A DNA stretch of 64,000 nucleotides. Origin: Zoroaster sp. YZ-2022 (Eukaryota; Echinodermata; Asteroidea; Forcipulatida; Zoroasteridae). This document shows positions 45,952 through 57,151 of the stretch, piece after piece (position 1 is the first letter of the stretch; every line of letters begins with the position of its first letter). Below the pieces are notes generated by a model that was given only the letters and a program-made list of their open reading frames with translations, was not told where the DNA came from and did no database searches. Where the stretch lies: positions 24,205,825 to 24,269,824 of the forward strand of contig CM055816.1 of the NCBI GenBank assembly GCA_029582265.1, read 5' to 3'. The translations under genes and the position numbers were made by a program.

Positions 45952-48900
45952 CTGCAAGAAAAAAAAACAGACTACATTATGTTCTGCCGAATACATAGGT
46001 TCACGGGTGCTCGACCATTGAGTTCAATACCTGGTTCCTTTTTATCAATTCGGGTACACGAAAATCACTTTTTAAAATCTGATTTAACATTTCAGAAACC
46101 AGTCGTTGATGAACACTTACCAATATTCCATGTTCAATATAAGGTTTCAGGTACTTGATTTTATTTCATAAAATTCACAATTTTTTTGGGGGGGGGGGGG
46201 GTTTCTTTGTATAATAGTAATGAACAAATGGAAATGTGCCCAATTTGTTTATGGGAACCAAAGAACCAGACAACGTCCGGGTACTCGGTTCCAAAATTAC
46301 CCATGGATGCACAGCACTAGGTTGAGTGTCCAAAATTCGTATCATCAGAATAAGAGCATTTTAAGAGGTGAAATGGACGTAATTTTGATGTGCAGTTGAT
46401 GTTCATCCCTGTGCAAATCTTGTGTGTTCAATTAAGCCTACAGTGATGATCTGTGTTGTAATACTTGTTTGTTGCACAGCTAGTAAAAATAGTAATAAGT
46501 GACACAAAGACATGAACATGTGTATTCCAAGATGGCAGTCATTGTTGGATCTTCGTCAATACAGGGCGGCATACAATATTTGTGTTGTTACATCAATGCA
46601 TGCATCTTTACATATCATTACATGCATGTCAAAATGTTAAAGATGACATCATCGATGATGTAATGGTTAACTGGCACAAATGACCCTGTTTGAATTAAGT
46701 GCATCTTAAAGTCGCTTCTGCATTAGGGTGGGGCAATATTTGAATTTTCGAATGAAAAAGAAATAATTTCTTTCAAGTATGTTTTTTATTAACCCTTCTA
46801 TGACTGCAAGGGTCAAAATCAGTCAAAATGTTGATATACTTGCCAAGGTATATCTAGTGCACTTAAAAGTCGAACACTGTCAAACCTTATGTGTAGTAAC
46901 AGGTTAAAATGAGTCGACCGTTTTTGACTAGTAAAAGCATTGTCTGGTATTGTTCAGGGTGGTCAAAATGAGAGTAAAAACCAGTCAAAAATAAACGACC
47001 AAAGAAGATTTTGCTGTGAACATGGGCAGCATTGAAATAAATAATTTTAAATCCACTTTTATGATGGTTTTCGGACTTTATTTCCCTTCTAAAAAAATCC
47101 TCCCCTTCAGAAAATAGAAGGATCCTATTACATGTATATGGTAGTTGCCACTTTGCATCATAACTAACAGGATCCTTTTAATTTTGGCTGTGGATATTTT
47201 GCCGGCACCGGCTAACTTTTAGTAAACGCTATTTAGCCGGAACGGCACTGAACATGCACAGTAAATGTTTTTTGGGACTTAAAAATTTTACCGTGACAAA
47301 TGTTAGTCTGGTTCCGCACCAACATTGTCATTGTGACTTCATATTCACGAGATGGGATTCAGACCATTTACAATGTCGGACTTTATTTCCCTTTAAAAAA
47401 AAACCTCGGCAGCCACAAATCAGAAAAAGAAAAGGTAGTACTGTCCATTTAAATGTAGGAGTCAATTTTTAATAAAAGAAGAATATTCTTATTTTTTGGG
47501 ACAAAAAAAAATTTAAACATGATGAGGCTCGAACACGGACAGTGTTGGTTGTAAGCACCGTCGATATCAAAATTTTCAATAATCGATATATCGGAAATCC
47601 AACATCGAGTATATTCGATATATCGATTATCCCATGTAAATGTTAAAGACCATAAATTTAAAAAAAATAAATTTAAAAAATGGAAATGGAAACTGCATCC
47701 AATATGACAAACTATGCCTTCACAAATTTCCCGAAAGCGGCAGTATTTTTGAGCTACATGTACTAGTTTCCTGCAGGCTGTGAGAAAATAGTCACAAGCT
47801 CTCTCTCCCATACAAGATTTCTGGCTACGCAACCGGCAGTCCCGGACATCACAGGGGAGCCTCCCTAGCAACAGTATTTCTAGGCAACCAAGTTGGAATG
47901 TGACATGCACCTGTGGCTCAATCACTCCAGTTGCGGTGGAAGGAACATCATATTCATGAAAGCATAAATGGTCCGTGATGAAAGCAACCAATGGCGTATT
48001 TATTTGCCGGGAAGCAGCTCATTTCATTGGTTGAGATATCATCGCTATTCTTCGGCAAAGAACACTCAATTTTAATACCGGTGGCACATCCTCAAATTCC
48101 GGTGGCCTTTAGCTGAACCCGAAATAGATACTTTGTAACAAACAAGAGATGCATTGTATCAATTTGAACAATGCAGCTATCAATCTTTCTCTGGAAAGGC
48201 TTTTTCGGAGCTGAGATTTTATTTGGGCATTTTTTTTTCAAAGACCAGGGAAAATTTTACACGAAAAATGAGGGAAACTGAAATGACATGAAATTTCACC
48301 CCCGTTTTGTGTACATGCACATGGATATCCGATTCAGGCATCCTTTCATCGGCGGATTTAGTGGGGGAGGTCACGCTTTTCTCCAAGCGTATTGTTAATT
48401 GCTCATGTTTTTATTTTAATCAATTACAATGTACAGCGCCGGGCGTTACCGGCGAGAACATGTGGGAAAATATCAGACAACAGAACTTTTTCAAACCACA
48501 AAAAATAAACAAATCAATTCTCACGCCTTTTTCCAGAAAAAAATTGCTCATCATCTTTATTATTTTCATCAATTACAGTGCTGGGCGTTACCGGCGAGAT
48601 AATGTAGGAAAATATATTTAGGGACAACGGAACTTTCTCAAAGCCAAAAAAGGGCAGCTTCTTTTGAGGTTCTGCATTATATGGGAGACCGCTAATTCCA
48701 GCGAAAGCAGGTCTATCGCGCGCTGAATGTGGCGCAATACAATCTTTGGTTGACATCGATGTTTGGGAATCCAAAAACATAACTGGGAATCGTCCAATCG
48801 CCGTCAAAATTAGTCAAGAGGTAGAAAAGAAGTATAAAAAAAATATTTTTGTGGTTTGATAAGGTATTTTACTCAACTTTTGGTAAATCGTCGATAGTTT

Positions 48901-49725
48901 TGATGAGCAAGAGAGAACCCAAATTTTGAGATTTTGTTTTGAAAACTTCTAGATGCCGCATTCAGAAAATTTGAGAACGAGGTTGAAGTAGAATATGTGA
49001 CCTACGTCTTCGAAAAAAAAGCTACTGGGTACGTCAAAAAGAACGGCCTCAGCGAAACGTAACAAAGCGCTATCTCCACGGTGTCTTCGCCACGGCGATT
49101 CAACCCGAGATTGAGGCCGTGGCCAAAAAGATTTGCGGCAATGCGTGGGATACGCATATACCTATAATAGCATTTACTAAAAGTTAGTCGGTGCCGGCAA
49201 AATATCCACTGTCTTTAATTTTATTTTCTGAAGGGGTTTAGGCCTAACAACACTACAGTTAACTCAAGTGGTTGCAAAAAAATTCCAAAAAACCCTGAAA
49301 AAGTGGCAGTCACATGTGACATTTTTCTTTCCGGGGACGAATTTGTACCAGCAGGGGGGAAATTTGTCCGGAGAAAATTTGTAAGGGGTGACTTGATAGG
49401 CACTCATGATTGTTAATGTTAGTTGAAACTTTGGAGGAAGGTGTTAAATGTGATCTATATTTATAATTCTAGGCCTAGTATAAAATTAACGAAGCATTTA
49501 CCCTGTCGTCAGTTGCTCCATCGTCTTCACCCGCTGCATTGTTACTTTTTACTTTTGCCCCTACACTGCCTACTATCTCCTCGCTAAATCTGTCAGATTT
49601 TCTCCTGTGATAGAAGTAAGCTCCAACAGCTGCACCAATTGCCAGTGGAGCCCAGCCAACGCAAGTTGCCATGATTTAGGCCAAGAACTACCGACCTCGG
49701 CGCTCGGCTTGCCACTGTCGGCCAT
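45778..49725 (-). CDS. TOMM70: TOMM70-like mitochondrial import receptor, first two exons only
   Basis: Exon 2 (45778-45951; acceptor TTCTTGCAG|, donor CAGTTG|GTAAGA) encodes KNKGNKYFKAGRYEQAIACY and TDLSTFYQNRAAAHEQL, the first TPR of Tom70, the outer-membrane receptor for Hsp70/90-delivered mitochondrial precursors. Exon 1 ends at 49502 (AGG|GTAAAT). From ATG 49672 it encodes WAPLAIGAAVGAYFYHRR, a membrane anchor followed by basic residues. A better-placed ATG at 49725 (MADSGKPSAEVG...SWQLALA) reads into the anchor only after a one-base frame change near 49650-49665. Exons for the remaining TPRs are not found leftward, where the MULE-like gene begins 556 bp away. Identity is strong; completeness is doubtful. 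Confidence 0.75.
45952..49501. other. TOMM70-like intron 1 with a TIR element
   Basis: AT-rich intron of 3.5 kb. It holds the inverted-repeat pair listed at 47191-49208, a G-run at 46189-46201, and an AATCGATATATCG...CGATATATCGATT inverted repeat at about 47578-47630. The 180-codon minus frame at 47449-47991 has no recognisable domain. Confidence 0.5.
47191..49208. mobile_element. Putative 2-kb DNA transposon with 42-bp terminal inverted repeats
   Basis: 47191-47232 (TGGATATTTTGCCGGCACCG...) and 49167-49208 are reverse complements at 40 of 42 positions. Similarity may extend outward (CCCCTTCAGAAAATA at about 47103 and about 49225), with an extra 70-bp piece on the left. No transposase or clear duplication was seen between or beside them. 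Confidence 0.55.
49502..49672 (-). CDS. TOMM70: TOMM70-like exon 1 (membrane anchor)
   Basis: From ATG 49672: hydrophobic anchor, HRRKSDR and an acidic linker ending EDDGATDDR. It joins in phase to exon 2. Confidence 0.65.
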
Positions 49726-49739
49726 CTTGAAACCTTGCA

Positions 49740-50183
49740 CGTTAAGTCAACCTCGTCCGTAGCATGCACGTGTGTGACGTGTGTACGTGTGTTGTCGAGC
49801 AAAATGTTTGTGTTTTGGTAACATGATTGTATGGATATAATAAGGTTGTAACGCACATCAATGAGGACGAGGTTGAGGAGCTGATTATTAATTTCACGTG
49901 GTTTGATGTTCAATATGCATGAAGATTATTTTCAAGTCCTAAAATACCATCGATTGGAATCGATTCTCACTCCTTCATGACACGCAAACCTGAACCAAAC
50001 TGAATGATGCAATGTTCGAATCCAGAAGGCGTATTTTTTGGCAGGACGAATTATGAACGTGGCCAATTTCTATGAAATTCCCAATTTTATAAACTTGTTT
50101 TTTCAAAAATTGCTCACGTTTGTCCTGGGGAAAAAAACCCGCATCCATGAGGGGGAGGGAACATTAAATTTCTTCCTATTTGT
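49740..50183. other. Non-genic upstream flank of the TOMM70-like gene
   Basis: No TATA box is obvious near the TOMM70-like start. No other gene seen. Confidence 0.4.
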
Positions 50184-50191
50184 GTGTAGAC

Positions 50192-50743
50192 CAGGGACGT
50201 GCACAGGGTTGTAGAGGGGCAGGGGCTCAGAGTCTGAAAAAGGCAGTGTAATTCCATGCGAGCGCGCGTAGCGCGCGAGCTAAAAAAAATTTGGGCGTTT
50301 ATTTATTAATAAAAACGCATAATATGGTTGTTAACATTACAATCAGATCAGATTATGTTGATGACTGGTTTTCATTTACAATCTGATCTGGTGGTGAGTG
50401 AGCCATGGGATGTCAATTTCGTGTTTCAGTGACAGCGTGTGCCTGCCTATCAAAGACGTATAGGCGCGCGCGGCTATGCGTGAAATCTAGTTTCGCGGAG
50501 GGGCACATGCATGCCCGTGCACAGGAATAGTAAGGGGCATCTCTGCTGACCTAATATTTATTCTAATTTTATTCTATCCTGACATCTTTCAACTAGGCAG
50601 GGCAGTCTATGCGCAACAGGAACTTAATAATTCATTCAAAAAACAAAACAAAAAAAAACCTTGGGCTAAAAAGGGCACTTTTTATACTAGGCAAAAAGGG
50701 CAGGGCTCAAGCACCCTTTGGGACCTATGTATGCACGTGCCTG
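50192..50743. mobile_element. hAT MITE, 552 bp, perfect 8-bp target duplication
   Basis: Ends CAGGGACGTGCA and, reverse-complemented, CAGGCACGTGCA. Flanked by identical GTGTAGAC at 50184-50191 and 50744-50751. The interior has no transposase and contains a CAGATCAGATT/AATCTGATCTG inverted repeat at about 50345-50390. Confidence 0.85.
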
Positions 50744-50751
50744 GTGTAGAC

Positions 50752-51876
50752 TACATAAACGTGTTTAGGAATAGGAATGTGTCATGTGCCATCCTCTGTG
50801 CCATCCTCTGTACATGTTACCAAAGAGAAAAGATCCTCTATGATGTTACACGTGTTTAGCTTTTTGACACCTGAGCGTGCAGTGCTATACACACGTCGGT
50901 GTAGGGCAAAATTAAATCAATTGTTTATCTCCCGACGCAAGAATTTCACCAATCTATATATTTTTGACACCTGTTCATCATATATGATATTTAGCATTCA
51001 AACACACATCAAAGAAAAGCACAATCTCAACGTGTTTTAGGCTCAACATGTGAATACAATCTAAGTGTTTAGAAATGTTAAATTCTAAACACCATGTTTA
51101 CATTGTATGTGTATGCAGACCGACCCTCATCTAGTCTCGTGCTAGATCCGTCCGGTCTGAAACAGGCCGGACCGCATGGATGGAGAATGATGACCACTGG
51201 CGCCTCGGGGACGGGGAAAGGTTTCCAAAGTTCCCCCTCCCCCCCACCAAAAAAAAGAATACAAATAACAAATAAATAAATGGATCGTCGTTGGTGCGTT
51301 GGGAAGTTAAAAACTTACTCACACAACTGCATCGTGAGCTACAATACTTTGCAACTTTTTTCCTGAAAACGCTGATATTGCATTAGAGAATCCAATAATA
51401 ATTATTATTGTTGTTGGTTTATTTCAATGAAAAAACATGGCGGCCGTAGAGTCGAATTGCGTTTACATTTAGGCCTACAAAGTTAAGACAACATAAATAT
51501 TTAAAAACCACTGTAGAAAATAAATAATATAATAAATAAATAAATTCTTTACAAGTTAAATTCTTTTAAACTAATTATAATTAAAATTAAAAAGTTACAA
51601 ATTAAACAAATTCTCCAGCATCCTCCGGAAACATTGGTTCCCCAGTGATCCGCCCGTTGATCGATTCTGTCCCTCTGCAGTGTGATCGCTAAAGAAGGTC
51701 ACATGGTTTAAAGGGGGCACTGCCAAAAAGGGCCCTATACCCTCTTTGACCCCCTAACTCCCCTATTATGCCAACTTAATGCTCTAGCCAGGTATTGCCA
51801 CCTGCCTCTCTTAGGCCAAATCAAGTCTCTAGTATGGTGTTCTAAAACGGCCACATGCACATTGCAAGAAGAGTGT
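50752..51876. other. Non-genic AT-rich DNA; nothing recognised
   Basis: Only unsupported short frames. An AACATGGCGGCCG motif (YY1-like) occurs at 51435-51447. Confidence 0.4.
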
Positions 51877-51878
51877 GT

Positions 51879-52005
51879 AAGCGTCGCATTAGGATTCACG
51901 CGTCGCACTAGAAGTGTTGTCGCGTCGCATTAGAAGTGTGTCGCGTCGCACTAGAAGTGTTGTCGCGTCGCACTAAAAGTGTTGTCGCGTCGCACTAGAA
52001 GTGTT
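51879..52005. repeat. 22-bp tandem repeat (GCGTCGCACTAGAAGTGTTG), about 6 copies
   Basis: Six CpG-rich units with small changes (ATTAG for ACTAG, a 21-bp unit). Strikingly GC-rich against the AT-rich surroundings. Confidence 0.9.
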
Positions 52006-52308
52006 CACCATTGCAGTTTTTCTCGTATGAAGAGCCGTATGTGACTAAATTTTGACTAATTAATATAAGACTAAAATAAATGTAAATCCATGTATTTACT
52101 AGAAAAACCAATTATACAAAAGCGGCAACCAGACTGGTTGGCAGCTAGCATGCATACGGTACTAAACATGAATTTTGGGATTTATATTCCTTTAAAAAAG
52201 TCCTCCACAGCCCATACATTATTGTTTTAAAGAAAGGTTTTGTTTCTGAATTAGTGTTGTAGTTAACAAAAATGTGCTAATCCTGTTACAAATATTTACA
52301 ACCTAAAC

Positions 52309-52372
52309 CTAGTCTCGATCCCAACTATCTACTTGGAAGGTGAGCATTCTAAACCACAAGACTACCATGCCA
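52309..52372 (-). repeat. tRNA-derived (Gly-TCC-like) SINE fragment or tRNA relic
   Basis: The minus strand reads GTGGTTTAGAATGCTCACC, then CTTCCAAGTAG (like the Gly-TCC anticodon arm), then GGGATCGAGACTAGG (B-box-like). Arms are too degenerate for a working tRNA. Followed by non-tRNA sequence, as in tRNA-derived SINEs. Confidence 0.45.
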
Positions 52373-53706
52373 CTTGAATTTGGCGGTGAATTAAGTACAG
52401 AAGAACCTTTGTAAATTGTATTTATAAAATAATATAAATTATTTAATGCAAAAAATATTGCTCAGGCCTACAGGGTTCACTCGTCCCCACCGCCCAGGTC
52501 CGTAGCGAGCAGGGGCAGGGGATATGGTGTGCGACACCCCAATAATTGTTCTCAATAATAATAATAATGAACATTTGTAATGCGCCGGTATCCGTCAAAA
52601 GAGACGCTCATGGCGCAGTGACACATCAGTGTAAACAAGAAAACAAAATACATGGTAAGAACAATGCAATATGAAATTACAAGGAACGATGGTTGTAAAA
52701 AAAGAAAAAGGCCGACTGGCCCTGGTCAGAATATGCTAGGCAAATACGATATTCTGACAAAAAGGAAAACCCTGCATACACAACCATGTAAACAAGGTTG
52801 ATTAGCAAAAAATGTAAACACCGTAGCGATACTCTTCACATATTAAACAAAAACAAAAGGTATAAATACATCATAAAAGTCAATAGTTAAACATAAGTAA
52901 ATTATACATCAATTTTCAGTCGGCAAATCAAAGGTACTAGCACAAGAGTTGGTCCATAATAAATGTTCAGTCAGCAACGTTTGTATGTTTTATATACTGA
53001 TGCCTACTTTTACAACAAACTATTTTAAAGCAGAACCATACCCTAAATTCATGGTCACACAATAATGTAATTATATGGGGGGTGGCTAGATGAAAGATAA
53101 TTAAAAGCAAAAAGGACACAAACGAATTGTACAAGCTAGATGATTTTATTTTTATATAAATTTGTTTAAAGCATCAACCATTATATACCGTTAATTAAAG
53201 GAATGTTTATTATGTACATGTACAACACTGTCCCATATATGTCCCACAAGTTGCATTTTGAGATAATCAAATTTGTCACACAACTAACTGTATTAACTAT
53301 AGGCAGGAACACATTTAAAGTTCATGAGACAATTTATTTCACATAATAAACAACCTGAATGTATTTTCACTATTGCTGAAGCTTTCATATAGGCTGGAGT
53401 TATGCATCAACAAATGCATTATCCTAACAGAAAAGAAATAGATTTTACTACAGAAAAGACTTTCTTACAGTTCATGAGTTCAAAGCTAAAATTAAGTCTT
53501 AATTGTTAACTTGGAGATCCTGGTAATTTTTTTTTTTTATCTGTTTTTTTCTGAAACATGTGAGTAGACTTTCACGGGTCAGTAAGTCTGACCGAGTTCC
53601 AATGACCAGTTGTAACAGCTGCACTTAAAGAATTGCCAATCATGAAAAATTGTTTTGACATTTATTGATATTTCATTTGTTTTTGTTACTTTCCTTCTGT
53701 TTCTCA
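52373..53706. other. Repeat-derived AT-rich DNA; no gene
   Basis: Contains an (AAT)n run with ACATTTGTAATGCGCCGGT at 52555-52595, resembling a LINE/SINE tail. A pyrimidine tract ending TTTCTCAG at 53707 is a good splice acceptor and probably belongs to the piggyBac relic that begins there. Confidence 0.45.
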
Positions 53707-53739
53707 GATTTATATTATTCTCTAATACGCTACGCTTAA

Positions 53740-55157
53740 AGGTCCTAGGAAATAGAAATTTTTAACAGTTAAAACAATAAAGTATACCTATTGGAACATA
53801 TATTTGTCATTTGTCTATTTTATCCCCGCCCCTTTGCACCATTAACAAAATAAATTCTAAAATTAGGGGGGCGCCACGCTCCTCCCCTACCTCCTCATTA
53901 TCATATTATAATCCGCAAATCCGTGACGTAGACCTAGGAAGTTCCAGCACTACCTGCGATGAAGTTTCAGTCAAGTCGTACTCAAAACCACTAGTTGATG
54001 AAGTTATCGGATGTGTCATATTAGATCTTCTTTTCAGCTAAATTTAGTAGATATCCCACATTTTTGGGAAATGCCTTGTAGGTGTGTTGTTGCTGGGTGT
54101 AGCAACACCACAAAGGAAGGTGTCAGCCTTCACCGATTTCCACCAGACCCTAAATACAGGCGAATTTGGACGGCGAGTGTGAAGCTGACCAGGGCGAAAT
54201 GGTCAGGACCAACGGAGCACTCTATGATATGTAGCGCTCACTTTGAGCCAACATACTTTAACCGGGGGCTCCAGAGCCAGTTTGGCATGAGATTTAAAGC
54301 CATGCTGCGCCCTGATGCAGTGCCAACAATATTTCCCTTAAGTCAGAAGGCCAAGAAACGTCCAGAAAAGAAAAGAGGATAAGTTGCTTTGTTTTCCGTG
54401 TAACTTACATGTGTACGTGCATGCACCCACAAGCAATAGGCTTATTACTAACGTTAGAGGTCGATTGTTACACTTCGCACACCACATTAACGCTAAAAAT
54501 GTCGTTTCATTGTGAAGTCACTGAAGATGTCATTGTACAATTCTTTGACAATGTTAATTATGTGTGTGATTTTTGGATCTTGTTTCAAAATCATCGAGCG
54601 CAGAATTATGTTTTGAAACGGTCATAACGACGGCTTACACAATTCACCAATGACTCCTGGCCATGTGTATCCATGCCATTGATTCGACGGGGCCTTGCGC
54701 TTCGTTTTACGGTAGAGCCTACAGTACAGATTTATCGGTGCTATACGGTCATGTTTACTATGGAACTTGCAAGTCGTGTGCACATACACTGTACATGTGT
54801 ACGTTGCGCACAGTTTATGACCCTTTTTTATAATCCCACGGTTTAACCATGGAGCAACTAAACACAGTGGCAACATTGGTGCCTAACATTGGATCAAGGG
54901 CTTAGTTTATTCATGGTTTATTGCTCCATGCTAACCACAATTACCGTGCCCACGGCCTCCTAGGTCTACGTCACGAACAGCGCCACCGCGCGTTGGGCAG
55001 CATTTGAAATTAGATGAGGCAATTTTTGTAAAAATCAAATTAAAAATAATTAGCCCAATCCAGACAAAAATTAAACGTAAAATTGTTTTTTATTCATATC
55101 AATTGATAAAATAACAAAAGAAAATAAATAAGCACAATTTGACTCTTCCTAGGACCT
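53740..55157 (+). mobile_element. Kolobok-like DNA transposon (1,418 bp) with THAP frame
   Basis: Flanked by TTAA at 53736-53739 and 55158-55161. Termini are inverted AGGTCCTAGGAA. A second perfect 17-bp inverted repeat (GTGACGTAGACCTAGGA) lies inside at 53923-53939 and 54958-54974. The uninterrupted B repeat at 55662 (CGCTTAAACGCG around 55681-55684) is the empty site. TTAA duplications, AGG ends and a THAP domain are the marks of Kolobok elements. At 1.4 kb with only the THAP exon it is non-autonomous. Confidence 0.88.
54071..54382 (+). CDS. THAP-domain protein (103 aa) inside the Kolobok-like element
   Basis: ATG at 54071. The protein is essentially one THAP zinc-finger: CVVAGC near the start, FPPDP, the Trp of RRIWTASV, CSAHF and the terminal AVPTIF box, followed by a basic tail (KAKKRPEKKRG). 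THAP fingers bind DNA, and in Kolobok transposases they recognise the element ends. The rest of a transposase is missing, so this could be a truncated first exon or a small DNA-binding repressor-like product. A CTTCTTTTCAG at 54029-54039 could be a splice acceptor before it. Confidence 0.85.
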   Translation: MPCRCVVAGCSNTTKEGVSLHRFPPDPKYRRIWTASVKLTRAKWSGPTEHSMICSAHFEPTYFNRGLQSQFGMRFKAMLRPDAVPTIFPLSQKAKKRPEKKRG

Positions 55158-55905
55158 TTAAACGCGAATAAAATATTTTCTGACTTGCCCCTTGTACACC
55201 TGAAAAGCAAACGAATAAATATACATCCCTTTTCCTTAGGAAATCCGCTTTACCGCAGCAGGGTAGGGCGTGCCGTTGACGAATCAGGAAGCTGCACTGC
55301 GTGAAATCGGTGGGGTATTGTCTGCATCTACTTACCAATAACTATAATAGTTGTATACATCTTCAAATATGCAGGTTTTGTATTTTACCTGGATGATGTT
55401 TCCTTAACATGCTATTTCCTGTATCATGATGCTTGGAACCTGTAACTAAACCAAAAACTATTTAATATTCATTTTTCATATTTCATAATTGTTTACTTCT
55501 CTTTTTTTAAATTGAACAACGCCCTGCTAGTTGCATGCGAAAAGCGTGAGTGACACGAACGCAACCATGCATCAATACTTATAGTATTCCATAAGTATTG
55601 TCATTCAAATGAAGCCATCCACCTGTTCAGGAATTCTTCTGCTTCTTAAGAAAATTCATTTATTCTCTAATACGCTACGCTTAAACGCGAATAAAATATT
55701 TTCTGACTTGCCCCTTGTACACCTGAAAAGCAAACGAATAAATATACATCCCTTTTCCTTAGGAAATCCGCTTTACCGCAGCAGGGTAGGGTATCCCTTT
55801 TCCACTCTGAGGATTAAAGAACGGGCATAGTATACACATGAATAGTTTCTACTTCATTTAAATTGTTTTATTAATGTCATGCACTGGTGTTGATACACTT
55901 GTGAT

Positions 55906-56877
55906 TTATAAGCCTAGGTTTTGAGATACCGACATTCTAGACTTCAGTGAATCTTCTATGTATCCATCTTTAGCAGTTTCTGAACGCCAACGGCCATGTT
56001 TTTTAAACAATCTGTCCGGTACTCCATGATTAGCAGCGGCCGAGGCCCCGCCTGATCGTAGGCTGTGTAAGGAGAACTCCTTAGGGTTCTCTCCTATTTC
56101 TTCCATGGCTTTTAGCAAGATCTCTCTGCATCTGGTGTAAGACAGCTGTTTGGAATTCAACTTATATAAATCTTTCTTTTTACAGTAGGACATTCCACAA
56201 AAAATAAATTGGTTTGATGAATTATCATCCAGTAACTCTGCCTTTCGCAGATACCTTATCAGCATGGTCACAGGACAAGTGTCCTTTCCGGTGGAAGCCA
56301 CTATAACCCAAGCACCTTGTCTATAAATATCCGTTTTACTTTTTTCAACGAATATATTTAGAAAATTAGAATGAATCTCTATGTCACACCTTAGAACAAT
56401 TATTTCGCTAAAACGAAAAAATCCAGCAAAACCTAAAAGACACATTGTACATAGCCTTAACTTAATGAGAGAAGCATTTGACCCACCGTATCTCATACAA
56501 ACCTTCTGTAATATGTCTGTAGTAATTGGAGACTTTTTGGTTTTTGGTTTTAACAGAATGCGTTTTAACCCGTCTAGCACTAAGTGTAAAAATTTTGAAT
56601 CGCATGGATTTGTAATATCATGAATATCGTGGGTCCATTTTAGGCCGTAAAAACCCGATTCAATATGCGAGAAGGGGAAACCTTCCATCTTGAGATATAC
56701 AAAATATTCTGCTATATGAGCTGAAGACGCTGGCAGTATTGGTATTTGTCTACTCGATGCCCATGAGGACCATTGTTCGAAGGCTTTGTTATATCTCGAC
56801 ACCGTCGAAGCTGCTCTCGAGGTCTGTAAAATGTTGGTCAGTTCTTTGCTAATGGGCTCGACTTCTTGTCCTGACAA
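55906..56877 (-). CDS. Tyrosine recombinase of the DIRS/Ngaro-like element
   Basis: 323 residues, intact. The N-terminal SAM-like domain contains RYNKAFEQWSSWASS. The catalytic domain shows Arg of FFRFSE, the HSLRSGG box (HxxR), HGRW and the final Tyr of DGYIEDS. It would integrate a circular DNA copy by recombination instead of a DDE integrase. It is the last ORF, adjacent to repeat B. Confidence 0.93.
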   Translation of the reverse strand: MSGQEVEPISKELTNILQTSRAASTVSRYNKAFEQWSSWASSRQIPILPASSAHIAEYFVYLKMEGFPFSHIESGFYGLKWTHDIHDITNPCDSKFLHLVLDGLKRILLKPKTKKSPITTDILQKVCMRYGGSNASLIKLRLCTMCLLGFAGFFRFSEIIVLRCDIEIHSNFLNIFVEKSKTDIYRQGAWVIVASTGKDTCPVTMLIRYLRKAELLDDNSSNQFIFCGMSYCKKKDLYKLNSKQLSYTRCREILLKAMEEIGENPKEFSLHSLRSGGASAAANHGVPDRLFKKHGRWRSETAKDGYIEDSLKSRMSVSQNLGL

Positions 56878-57151
56878 AATAATGATATTATATCGGTTAA
56901 TTATAGTGAATAAAATACAATGGATTACGTCCGATTTTAGGCTCGCTATAGTAGTGTTAAATCTGATTACAATGTTTAACCGATATGCTTCACCCAGTGG
57001 CGAAGTATCCTTTTTGTCGTTTCATATAACGACTTCACCCAGTGGTGAAACTATATCGTATAGATATTATACAAACATTCTGCTCCTATCGGGGACAGTA
57101 CTTGAAAACGCATAGGCCGTATTATTAGAACACATTCTTGTTCCTCTCTAC
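56878..57151 (-). other. Spacer between pol and tyrosine recombinase with paired CTTCACCCAGTGGYGAA palindromes
   Basis: CTTCACCCAGTGGCGAAG and CTTCACCCAGTGGTGAAAC occur 41 bp apart, each nearly self-complementary. Function unknown. Confidence 0.5.

Noticed and set aside
47449..47991. 180-codon minus-strand frame as a novel gene
   Set aside because: No recognisable domain, lies within a putative transposon in an intron, and partly covers an AATCGATATATCG inverted repeat.
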